NCBI RefSeq assembly: GCF_000092865.1
Contig: NC_014151.1
Span: 2,976,001 to 3,040,000, forward strand
DNA from: Cellulomonas flavigena DSM 20109
GTDB taxonomy: Bacteria > Actinomycetota > Actinomycetes > Actinomycetales > Cellulomonadaceae
DNA: 64,000 nucleotides
Direction: 5' to 3'
Below, piece by piece: positions 56,247 to 63,550 of the stretch. The translations under genes were made by a program, and so were the position numbers. The notes under the pieces are model-generated. The model was not told where the DNA came from. It worked only from the letters and a program-made list of their open reading frames with translations, and searched no databases. Within the stretch, counting starts at the first letter, position 1, and each line of letters begins with the position of its first letter.

Positions 56247-56276
56247 CCTGGGATCGGCCTCCCAGGAACCTGGGAG
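56247..56276 (-). promoter_or_regulatory. CCTGGGA palindrome cluster upstream of HtrA gene
   Basis: CTCCCAGG, AA, CCTGGGAG (56259-56276) is a perfect 18-bp palindrome. A third half-site, CCTGGGA (56247-56253), lies beside it in inverted order. Three regularly placed half-sites just upstream of a stress protease suggest an envelope-stress regulator site. Confidence 0.5.
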
Positions 56277-56324
56277 CTGCCTGTGGAACGTCGAGGACCA
56301 GGCGTGGGGTGCGGGGTACGGGGT

Positions 56325-58265
56325 TCAGGCGAGCGGTGACAGCGCCTTGTCGACGGCGGCCGCGACGTCGACCGCCACGCGCTCGGTGAGCGAGCGGCGG
56401 TGCGCACGGTCCACGCGCACCTCGACGACGCTCGTGCCCGTGCCCGGCGCCGCGAGCGCGGGCAGCAGGCCCTCGGTGTCGACGACGCGCGTGTGCCGCA
56501 CGCCGTACGCCGCGCACAGCGCCGCGACGTCGACGCCGTGCGGCGTGCCGAACACGCGCTCGAAGACGTCGGCACGCTCCGGCTCACCGTGCTCGAGCGT
56601 CGTGAACACCGACCCGCCGTCGTCGTTCGCGACGACGAGCTGCAGGTCCACCGGGTGCTCGAGGGGTCCGCGCAGCAGCCCGCCCACGTCGTGCAGGAAC
56701 GTGAGGTCCCCGAGGTACGCCCGCACTCGCCGGTCGGGCAGCGCGAGCGCGACGCCCGTCGCCGTGGCCACCGTGCCGTCGATGCCCGCGAGCCCACGGT
56801 TCGCCAGCACGAGCGGGGCGATGTCCCAGCGGGCGACGAGGTCGAGGTCGCGCACGGGGTTCGACGAGCCGACGACGAGCACGTCGTCCGGCGCGCTCGC
56901 GCGCGCGACGGCGCGGGCGAGGGCCCACCCGCTGACCCGCGGCCCGCTGCGCGAGCGGCGCGCGTCCTCCGGGGTGTCGAGGACACCGGCGAGCACCTCC
57001 TGCGCCGCCTCGTCGGCCGTGCGCCAGGCGTCGAGCCAGCCCGCGGGCGCGCCGACGCGTCCCTGGCGCATGCGCCACGGCACCTCGAGCAGCACCTGGG
57101 AGGCGTTGCGCGCGGCGTCGGGCCAGTCGGTGCCGCGAGGCGCGACCACGAGCACGTCGACGTCGGGCCGCGCGAGCAGCGCCTGGACGGGACGTGTGAG
57201 CGTGGGACGGCCCAGCACGACGACGCGCCCGACGCGCCCGCCCAGCCGGTCGTCCGCCAGCAGCATCCGGTACGCGCCGATCGCGCAGGGGCCCTGCCGG
57301 GCGCCGGACGACGGCTCGGCGAGCAGCGGCCAGCCGTTGGCCTCGGCGAGGCGGGCGGCCCCGGGGCCGGCCCCGTCGCCCGCGACGACGACCGTGGGCA
57401 CCGTCCCGCGCGCCCGGCGCGACGGTCGCACGGGCGCGTCGGTGTCGTCGGCGACCAGGTCGGCGACCAGCGGCAGCACGCCCGTCGCACCGACGGCGGG
57501 CTCGCTGGGCAGCGCGCGCCCGACGACGTGCGACAGGCCCGCGTCGGCAGGTGCGGGCCACGGTTCGCCGCCGGGCACCAGCGGGTCGCGGAACGCGAGG
57601 TCGAGGTGGACGGGCCCGGGGTCGCCGGTGCGGGCCCCCGTCGCGGCCGCGAGCGCGCGCGACACGGTCCGGCGCAGGTCACGGTCCTCGCCGGGGCGGC
57701 CGGTCGGCGCGGGGACGTCGACGGCGAGGCGGACCGCGGGACCGAACAGCCCCGGCTGCTCGGTCGTCTGGTTGGCGCCCGTGCCACGCAGCTCGTGCGG
57801 GCGGTCGGCCGTCACCAGCACCAGCGGCACGCCGGTGTGGTGCGCCTCGAGGACCGCCGGGTGCAGGTTCGCCACCGCGGTGCCCGACGTCGTGACGACG
57901 GCGACGGGCCGCGCGGCGGCAGGACCGCGCGCGCCGGCGTGCGCCGACGCCTTGGACAGCCCGAGCGCGAGGAACGCCGCGTCACGCTCGTCGATCCGCA
58001 CGTGCAGCCGCAGCGCGGGCGCGCCGACGGGCCGCTCGTCGTCGGGACGGGCCGCGTCGGCCAGCGCGTACGCGAGCGGGGCGCTGCGCGACCCGGGGGC
58101 GAGCACGACGTCCCGCACACCGAGCGCCGCGAGGGCCTGCACCACGACGCGGGCGGCAGCGACCGACGGCGGGGCGGGCGGCCCGTGGTCGGGCACGGGC
58201 GCGGCCCTGCGCCGCCGACGGGGCGCGGGCGCGTCGTCGGGCTGCGGTGTCACGCCCGCCATCAT
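56325..58265 (-). CDS. menD: SEPHCHC synthase (MenD)
   Basis: A 646-residue thiamine-diphosphate enzyme. APGSRSAPLAYALAD, the catalytic-Glu region RIDERDAAFLALGLSK, TTSGTAVANLHPAVLEA and TADRPHELRGTGANQTTEQ are diagnostic, and the C-terminal ThDP fold contains GDLTFLHDVGGL and VVANDDGGSVFTTLEHG. It joins isochorismate to 2-oxoglutarate. The ATG at 58265 overlaps the menC stop by 4 bp; the next codon is also ATG. The N-terminal 35 residues are a basic extension. Confidence 0.95.
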   Translation of the reverse strand: MMAGVTPQPDDAPAPRRRRRAAPVPDHGPPAPPSVAAARVVVQALAALGVRDVVLAPGSRSAPLAYALADAARPDDERPVGAPALRLHVRIDERDAAFLALGLSKASAHAGARGPAAARPVAVVTTSGTAVANLHPAVLEAHHTGVPLVLVTADRPHELRGTGANQTTEQPGLFGPAVRLAVDVPAPTGRPGEDRDLRRTVSRALAAATGARTGDPGPVHLDLAFRDPLVPGGEPWPAPADAGLSHVVGRALPSEPAVGATGVLPLVADLVADDTDAPVRPSRRARGTVPTVVVAGDGAGPGAARLAEANGWPLLAEPSSGARQGPCAIGAYRMLLADDRLGGRVGRVVVLGRPTLTRPVQALLARPDVDVLVVAPRGTDWPDAARNASQVLLEVPWRMRQGRVGAPAGWLDAWRTADEAAQEVLAGVLDTPEDARRSRSGPRVSGWALARAVARASAPDDVLVVGSSNPVRDLDLVARWDIAPLVLANRGLAGIDGTVATATGVALALPDRRVRAYLGDLTFLHDVGGLLRGPLEHPVDLQLVVANDDGGSVFTTLEHGEPERADVFERVFGTPHGVDVAALCAAYGVRHTRVVDTEGLLPALAAPGTGTSVVEVRVDRAHRRSLTERVAVDVAAAVDKALSPLA

Positions 58266-59218
58266 GCCCGAGCGCGCACGGCGGTGAGCCGCGCGTCCCA
58301 GCGGGCCACGAGCGCCGGCGTGGCGCGTGCGGCGTCGAGCAGAGCCGGGTCGGGCTCCGGGCGACGCGCCTCGATGACGCCGCCGCGCGGCAGGAGCGGG
58401 TCGGCCACGAGGTCGTCGGCCAGCAACGCCGCGGTCGCCAGGCCGCAGGCGTACGGCAGCTCGGGCAGCGCGGCGGCCAGCGCCAGGCCGGCGGCGAGCC
58501 CCACGGAGGACTCGAGCGCGGACGACACGACCACGGGCAGTCCCGCCTCCTCGGCGAGCCGCAGGCACGCGCGCACGCCGCCGAGCGGCTGCACCTTGAG
58601 CACGAGGACGTCGGCCGCGTGCCGGCGCACGACGGCGAGCGGGTCGTCACCGCGGCGCACGGCCTCGTCCGCCGCGAGGGGCACGTGCGTGCGGCGTCGC
58701 AGTGCGGCGAGGTCGTCCACGCCGGGCACCGGCTGCTCGGCGTACTCGAGCCCGCCGGCGGCGCGGTCGAGCGCCGCGAGGGCGGCGGCCGCGGCGTCGA
58801 CGTCCCAGGCGGCGTTGGCGTCGACCCGGATGGCACCGTCGGGCCCCAGCGCGTCGCGCACGGCCTCGAGCCGCGCCTCGTCGGCACCCGCCGGCTGTCC
58901 GGGCTCGGCGACCTTGACCTTGGCGGTGCGGCAGCCGCCCGACGCGGTGACGATGCGGTGCGCGTGCTCGGGGTCGACGGCGGGCACGGTCACGTTGACG
59001 GGAACGTGCGTGCGCACGGGCGTCGGCCAGCCCTCGTCGGAGGCCTCGCGCGCCGCGCGCCACCAGCGCACCGCCGCGTCGTCGTCGTAGTCCCAGAAGG
59101 GGCTGAACTCGCCCCACCCCGCGTCGCCGCGCACGAGCACGCCGTCGCGCCGCGTCAGCCCGCGGAACCGCGTCGTCAGCGGCACGTCCCACACGACCAG
59201 GTCCGCGAGCCCTCTCAC
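58262..59218 (-). CDS. menC: o-succinylbenzoate synthase
   Basis: A 318-residue enolase-superfamily enzyme. The catalytic Lys pair is in AKVKVAEPG; metal ligands are in VDANAAW, YAEQP and LAADEAVRRG; the second catalytic Lys is in VLKVQPLGG. It dehydrates SHCHC in the third menaquinone step. GTG at 59218 follows TAGCCT by exactly six bases. It is coupled to menD, and its promoter borders the repeat array at 59252-59640. Confidence 0.94.
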   Translation of the reverse strand: MRGLADLVVWDVPLTTRFRGLTRRDGVLVRGDAGWGEFSPFWDYDDDAAVRWWRAAREASDEGWPTPVRTHVPVNVTVPAVDPEHAHRIVTASGGCRTAKVKVAEPGQPAGADEARLEAVRDALGPDGAIRVDANAAWDVDAAAAALAALDRAAGGLEYAEQPVPGVDDLAALRRRTHVPLAADEAVRRGDDPLAVVRRHAADVLVLKVQPLGGVRACLRLAEEAGLPVVVSSALESSVGLAAGLALAAALPELPYACGLATAALLADDLVADPLLPRGGVIEARRPEPDPALLDAARATPALVARWDARLTAVRARA

Positions 59219-59230
59219 GCACCCAGGCTA
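59219..59230 (-). promoter_or_regulatory. -10 element of leaderless menC transcript
   Basis: Minus-strand TAGCCT (59230 to 59225) plus six bases, then the menC GTG. Hexamer and spacing are identical to murB. Confidence 0.62.
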
Positions 59231-59251
59231 GGGGCCCTCCCCCGCCCCCAC

Positions 59252-59640
59252 CGACCGGAACATCGCTCACCGTCCGGGGCTCGCACCGGTGACCCAGGTT
59301 CCGCTCGCCGACCGGAACACCGCTCACCTCTCACGGTGCGTCGCGGTGACCCAGGTTCCGCTCGCGGCACCCGCGCCTCGCCGACCGAAACACCGGTCAC
59401 CTCTCGCGGTGCGGAGCGGTGACCCAGGTTCCGCTCGCGGCGCCCGCGCCTCGCCGACCGGAACACCGGTCACCGTCCGGGGCACGGACGGTGACGCAGG
59501 TTCCGCTCGCCGGCCGGAACACCGGTCACCTCTCGCGGTGCGGAGCGGTGACCCGGGTTCCGTTCGCGGCACCCGCCCTCGCCGAGCGGAACACCGGTCA
59601 CCTGTCGCGATGCGTAGCCGTGACCGGTGTTCCGCTCGGC
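59252..59640. repeat. six-copy array of 48-nt inverted repeats (duplicated trimer)
   Basis: Units start at 59256, 59313, 59386, 59459, 59515 and 59587. Each is a left arm CGGAACACCGGTCACC (or near variant), a 16-nt middle, and a right arm like GGTGACCCAGGTTCCG; unit 4 is 47 nt. The arms pair over 7 and 6 bp around a 3-nt mismatch; in unit 6 they pair at 15 of 16 positions. Units 1 and 4 share one middle (CGTCCGGGGC start), the other four another (TCTCGCGG type). Spacers are 9, 25, 25, 9 and 24 nt, so units 1-3 are repeated as 4-6 with a period of about 202 bp. The array fills the divergent menC/menB spacer. I see no gene in it and no second array in the window. Confidence 0.9.
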
Positions 59641-59722
59641 GGGATGGGCGTGGGGTGTGGGGTGGGGAGTGGGGTTCCGGTGGGCGGGGCACGCAGGGCG
59701 TCGGGGCGGGGCGGGCGGTCGT

Positions 59723-59734
59723 TAGGGTGGGGCG
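59723..59734 (+). promoter_or_regulatory. -10 element of leaderless menB transcript
   Basis: TAGGGT at 59723-59728 is followed by six bases and the GTG at 59735. The 82 bp between it and the repeat array is G-rich with no clear -35. Confidence 0.6.
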
Positions 59735-60718
59735 GTGAGCTCGGACGCCGCCCCCGCCCCCCTGCCCGCGCGCGTGTCGGAGACGTTCGACCCGACGCGG
59801 TGGCGCGACGTCGAGGGGTTCGACGGCCTCACCGACCTCACCTACCACCGCGGGTACGCGCGGCCCACCGCCGCGCAGGCGGCGGCCGGCGCGGCGCCGC
59901 GTGACCTGCCCGTCGTGCGCGTCGCGTTCCACCGCCCGGAGGTCCGCAACGCGTTCCGGCCCCACACGGTCGACGAGCTGTACGCCGTGCTCGACCACGC
60001 CCGCACCACGTCCGACGTGGGCACCGTGCTGCTCACCGGCAACGGACCGTCGCCCAAGGACGGCGGCTGGGCGTTCTGCTCCGGCGGGGACCAGCGCATC
60101 CGGGGCCGTGACGGTTACCGGTACGCCGACGGCGAGACGGCCGAGGCCGTCGACCCGGCCCGCGCGGGGCGGCTGCACATCCTCGAGGTGCAGCGGCTGG
60201 TCCGGACGATGCCGAAGGTCGTCGTCGCGCTCGTCAACGGCTGGGCTGCGGGCGGCGGGCACTCGCTGCACGTCGTCGCCGACCTGACGATCGCCAGCCG
60301 TGAGCACGCGCGGTTCATGCAGACCGACGCGAACGTCGGCTCGTTCGACGGCGGGTACGGCTCGGCGCTGCTCGCGCGGCAGGTGGGGCAGAAGCGCGCA
60401 CGGGAGATCTTCTTCCTCGCGCGGGAGTACTCGGCCGACGACGCGTACGCGTGGGGCGCCGTCAACGACGTCGTCCCGCACGCCGAACTGGAGGACGCGG
60501 GGCTGGAGTACGCGCGGATCGTCGCGACCAAGTCGCCGCAGGCGATCCGCATGCTGAAGTTCGCGTTCAACCTCGCCGACGACGGCCTGGCCGGTCAGCA
60601 GGTCTTCGCGGGCGAGGCGACGCGCCTGGCGTACATGACGGACGAGGCCGTCGAGGGCCGCGACGCGTTCCTCCAGCGGCGCGACCCGGACTGGTCCGGG
60701 TTCCCCTACGCCTACTGA
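59735..60718 (+). CDS. menB: 1,4-dihydroxy-2-naphthoyl-CoA synthase
   Basis: A 327-residue crotonase-fold enzyme. VAFHRPEVRNAFRPHTVDEL, the oxyanion and active-site stretch GGWAFCSGGDQRIRG, NGWAAGGGHSLHVVADLTIA, and the MenB-specific TDANVGSFDGGYGSALLARQ. It cyclises o-succinylbenzoyl-CoA. It is longer at the N terminus than E. coli MenB (about 40 extra residues). GTG at 59735 follows TAGGGT. It converges on a small membrane-protein gene, with only 6 bp between stops. Confidence 0.95.
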   Translation: MSSDAAPAPLPARVSETFDPTRWRDVEGFDGLTDLTYHRGYARPTAAQAAAGAAPRDLPVVRVAFHRPEVRNAFRPHTVDELYAVLDHARTTSDVGTVLLTGNGPSPKDGGWAFCSGGDQRIRGRDGYRYADGETAEAVDPARAGRLHILEVQRLVRTMPKVVVALVNGWAAGGGHSLHVVADLTIASREHARFMQTDANVGSFDGGYGSALLARQVGQKRAREIFFLAREYSADDAYAWGAVNDVVPHAELEDAGLEYARIVATKSPQAIRMLKFAFNLADDGLAGQQVFAGEATRLAYMTDEAVEGRDAFLQRRDPDWSGFPYAY

Positions 60719-60724
60719 GGCGCG

Positions 60725-60904
60725 TCAGGACGGGCTGACCCAGGACATCAGGTCGAGCAGCGAGGCGACCACGGCGCCGCCGCCGACCAGCAGCATGACG
60801 AGGACGAGACCTGCGGCGACGACGGCCACGGCCGAGCGGAGCGAGTGGTCCTCGGGCTCACGGCGGGACGGGCGGACGGTGGGGAACGAGGTGTGTGCGG
60901 CCAT
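60725..60904 (-). CDS. small single-helix membrane protein, unknown function
   Basis: A 59-residue frame starting ATG at 60904: MAAHTSFPTVRPSRREPEDH, then one clear hydrophobic helix (about 24-52, with VVAAGLVLVMLLVGGGAVVA), ending SWVSPS. The basic/acidic start before the helix suggests the N terminus is cytoplasmic. The stop is 6 bp from that of menB. There is a fair gap (157 bp) to the DUF3048 gene on the same strand. The clean amphipathic layout and use of the whole gap favour a real gene; there is no recognised family. Confidence 0.6.
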   Translation of the reverse strand: MAAHTSFPTVRPSRREPEDHSLRSAVAVVAAGLVLVMLLVGGGAVVASLLDLMSWVSPS

Positions 60905-61061
60905 GCCCCCAGCGTCGCGCCGACGGCACCGCCGACGCGTCGCCCCGCGGGACCGTCCTGCGCGGCCACGTTCCGCCCTGCGGCTGGCGCCACCTCCACC
61001 GTGAGGAGGAGGGGCCGCGCACCGTTGTCGTCCCCAGGTATCGCCGACGGCCGCAGCGGCG

Positions 61062-62162
61062 TCAGGAGACCGTCAGCGAGCCCTTCCCGGCCGGGATCAT
61101 CTCGACCCACGTGTTGCCGGGTGCGAGCTCGGCCTCGGAGCCGTCGGGCAGGAACAGCCGCATCGGCTGGTTCTCGGCGTCCTTCTGCCACCGCGCCGCG
61201 ATCGTCCTGCCGCCCGTCGCCACGACCGCGTCACCGGAGCCCACGAGCTCGTAGGTCGGCACGGCCGCGCCGCCCTGCGCGCCGTACCCGGTGCTCGGGT
61301 GGGGCGCCGTGACGGCGACGACGTTGACCGCCGAGATCCGCGCACCGCTCGCCGCGGTCGCGGGCGACGAGCCCTCCGACCGCAGCCACGTGCCCGAGCC
61401 GGCGTCCCACGTCCACGTCGGGGACGACTGGCCCGAGAGCCGGAACGCGAGGGTGCCCGCGGGCGTGCCGCCCGTGACCGCCGCGGCCCGGTCCGCGCTG
61501 CGCGCGAACCCGAACTGCTCGGGCGGCGCCGTGCGCCCGGCCTCGGCGGTGCCCCACCACGTGGACAGGGAGCCCATGACGTTGTGCGGTGCTGACCGCC
61601 CACGCACCCGGTACAGCCCGGGCGCGCCCGCATCGTGCGAGACCTGCTGCACGCCCGACGCAGCGACCAGCGCGAGGATGCCCGCCTGACCGCCGGAGAA
61701 AGCGAGCATGCCGTTCAGCGGCGCGACGATGGCCGGGTCCATGGGCCGCACGGAGCGGATCGGGCCGACCTCCTCGGGGGCCTTCGAGTGGAAGACGGCC
61801 ACCAGGCGCGAGACCTCGAACTCGACGATGGTCTCCCAGACGACGTCCGCCTGGTCGAGGCCGGCCTGCGGGCGCGCGACCGCCGTGTTCTCGATCTTGA
61901 CCGCGATCGCCGGGCGCGGGTCCGCGACGCCCTGCACCCCCGTGAGGGGCCACGTCGGCGGGACCTCGGGCGCGGGCACGGCCTGCTTGTCCGCCACGAC
62001 CTCCGCGCGCGCCGTCACGGTGGGCGCCGGGGTCTGCGGCGCGGGCGAGCTGCACGCCGCGAGCGCGAACAGGGCCGACGTCGCGGCCAGCGCACCGGCC
62101 CGGCCCCGCCACCTGCGTGCCGTCGTCCGTCCCGTGCTCGTGCGTGCCACCGTCGCTGCCAT
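61062..62162 (-). CDS. DUF3048 (YerB-like) lipoprotein
   Basis: A 366-residue protein with a lipobox LAAC (Cys37) after an Arg-rich start and hydrophobic stretch. The domain has the DUF3048 landmarks: AIAVKIENTAVARPQAGLDQADVVWE, FEVSRLVAVFHSK, PIRSVRPMD and YRVRGRSAPHN, then a beta-rich C-terminal half ending NTWVEMIPAGKGSLTVS. It should be anchored to the outer face of the membrane; function unknown. The ATG at 62162 has GGAG six bases upstream; GTG at 62168 is an alternative. It is divergent from menE. Confidence 0.87.
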   Translation of the reverse strand: MAATVARTSTGRTTARRWRGRAGALAATSALFALAACSSPAPQTPAPTVTARAEVVADKQAVPAPEVPPTWPLTGVQGVADPRPAIAVKIENTAVARPQAGLDQADVVWETIVEFEVSRLVAVFHSKAPEEVGPIRSVRPMDPAIVAPLNGMLAFSGGQAGILALVAASGVQQVSHDAGAPGLYRVRGRSAPHNVMGSLSTWWGTAEAGRTAPPEQFGFARSADRAAAVTGGTPAGTLAFRLSGQSSPTWTWDAGSGTWLRSEGSSPATAASGARISAVNVVAVTAPHPSTGYGAQGGAAVPTYELVGSGDAVVATGGRTIAARWQKDAENQPMRLFLPDGSEAELAPGNTWVEMIPAGKGSLTVS

Positions 62163-62339
62163 CGCCACTCCCGTCCCCCGCCGCCGCGGCGATCTGCCAC
62201 CGCGCGTGCACCGGCGCCACGTCGGGCGCCGGGACACTCTACGACGTCCGCGGGCACCGCCCGGGGAGGCCGCGGCGCCGCCGCCCACCGCCCGCGGCCC
62301 GGCCGGTGGGCGGCGGCGCGCGGACCGGGACCGACGACC

Positions 62340-62351
62340 TACGCTGGGCGG
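62340..62351 (+). promoter_or_regulatory. -10 element of leaderless menE transcript
   Basis: TACGCT at 62340-62345 is followed by six bases and the GTG at 62352, without a ribosome site. Confidence 0.58.
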
Positions 62352-63503
62352 GTGAACCGGCCGCTGCGCGACGTGCCCGCGCGGGTACCGGACCTCGTAC
62401 CGGCCCTGACCGCGGCGCTGGACGGCACGGGTCCGGCCGTGCGCGTCCTCGACGACCCCTCCCCCGGCCCCGCGGTCGACGTGCCCGACCAGGTCGCGCT
62501 CGTGGTGCGGACGTCGGGCTCGAGCGGACGGGCCCGCGACGTGATGCTGCCGGCCGCGGCGCTGCGGGCGTCCGCCGAGGCGACCGCAGCACGCCTGGCG
62601 GGACCCGGCGCGTGGCTGCTGGCACTGCCGACGCACCACGTCGCGGGGCTGCAGGTGGTGCTCCGGGCGCTGCTCGCCGGCGGGGAGCCGACGACGCTCC
62701 CGGAGGGGCCGTTCCGCGCCGCGGGGTTCGTGGAGGCCGCGCACGCGACGACCGCCGGACCCGGGCCCCACTACACGTCCCTCGTGCCCACGCAGCTCGT
62801 GCGCGTGCTCGACGCCCCGGCCGCCACGGACGCCGCACGGGAGTTCGACGCGGTCCTGGTGGGCGGCGCCGCGTGCCCGGCGCCGCTGCTGGCCCGCGCC
62901 CACGCGGCGGGGCTGCACGTCGTCACGACGTACGGCATGACCGAGACCTGCGGCGGCTGCGTGTACGACGGCCGTCCGCTGGACGGTGTCACCGTCGCCG
63001 TCGACGCCGAGCAGCGGGTCTCCCTCAGCGGTCCCGTGCTCGCGGCGGGCTACCTGCACCGTCCCGACCTCGACGCGACCACGTTCACCACGAGCGCCGG
63101 TCGCCGGTGGCTGCGCACGGCCGACCGCGGCCGGCTCGACGACGGCGTGCTGCACGTGCTCGGGCGCCTGGACGACGTGCTCGTCACCGGCGGCGTGAAG
63201 GTCGACCCGTTGGCCGTCGAGGAGCTGCTCGGGGCCGCCCCGGGCGTGCGCGAGGTGTGCGTCGTCGGCGTCCCCGACCAGCACTGGGGGCAGTCCGTCG
63301 TGGCCGTCGTGGTCACGCAGGACGGCACCGCACCGCCCCTCACCCAGCTGCGCGCGACGGTGGCGGCGGCCCTGGGTCCGGCGAGCGCACCACGGCAGGT
63401 GCTCGTCGTCGACGAGCTGCCCGTGCGCGGACCCGGCAAGCCCGACCGGCGTGCGGTCGCCCGACTCGCCGCGCAGCTCATGCCGGGCCCGCCGGCCCGC
63501 TGA
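62352..63503 (+). CDS. menE: o-succinylbenzoate-CoA ligase
   Basis: A 383-residue ANL-superfamily adenylating enzyme, shorter than the 450-residue E. coli form, as is usual in actinobacteria. P-loop RTSGSSGRARDV, LPTHHVAGLQVVLRAL, TTYGMTETCGGCVYDG, LRTADRG and the hinge/C-terminal Lys in VRGPGKPDRRAV. It activates OSB to its CoA ester. GTG at 62352 follows TACGCT by six bases. menA follows after 47 bp on the same strand. Confidence 0.93.
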   Translation: MNRPLRDVPARVPDLVPALTAALDGTGPAVRVLDDPSPGPAVDVPDQVALVVRTSGSSGRARDVMLPAAALRASAEATAARLAGPGAWLLALPTHHVAGLQVVLRALLAGGEPTTLPEGPFRAAGFVEAAHATTAGPGPHYTSLVPTQLVRVLDAPAATDAAREFDAVLVGGAACPAPLLARAHAAGLHVVTTYGMTETCGGCVYDGRPLDGVTVAVDAEQRVSLSGPVLAAGYLHRPDLDATTFTTSAGRRWLRTADRGRLDDGVLHVLGRLDDVLVTGGVKVDPLAVEELLGAAPGVREVCVVGVPDQHWGQSVVAVVVTQDGTAPPLTQLRATVAAALGPASAPRQVLVVDELPVRGPGKPDRRAVARLAAQLMPGPPAR

Positions 63504-63550
63504 CGCACCCCGACCGCAGCACGACCACCGCCCCACCGAACAGGAGCACG

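Noticed and set aside
59252..59640. CRISPR array
   Set aside because: The repeated unit is itself a 48-nt palindrome, the intervals are only 9 or 25 nt and are themselves repeated, and there are no cas genes nearby.
59289..59738. Protein-coding frames across the repeat array (repeating VTQVPLA or similar)
   Set aside because: Several frames on both strands are open because the repeat lacks stops at this GC content. Unit lengths of 47 and 48 and uneven spacers shift the frame between copies.
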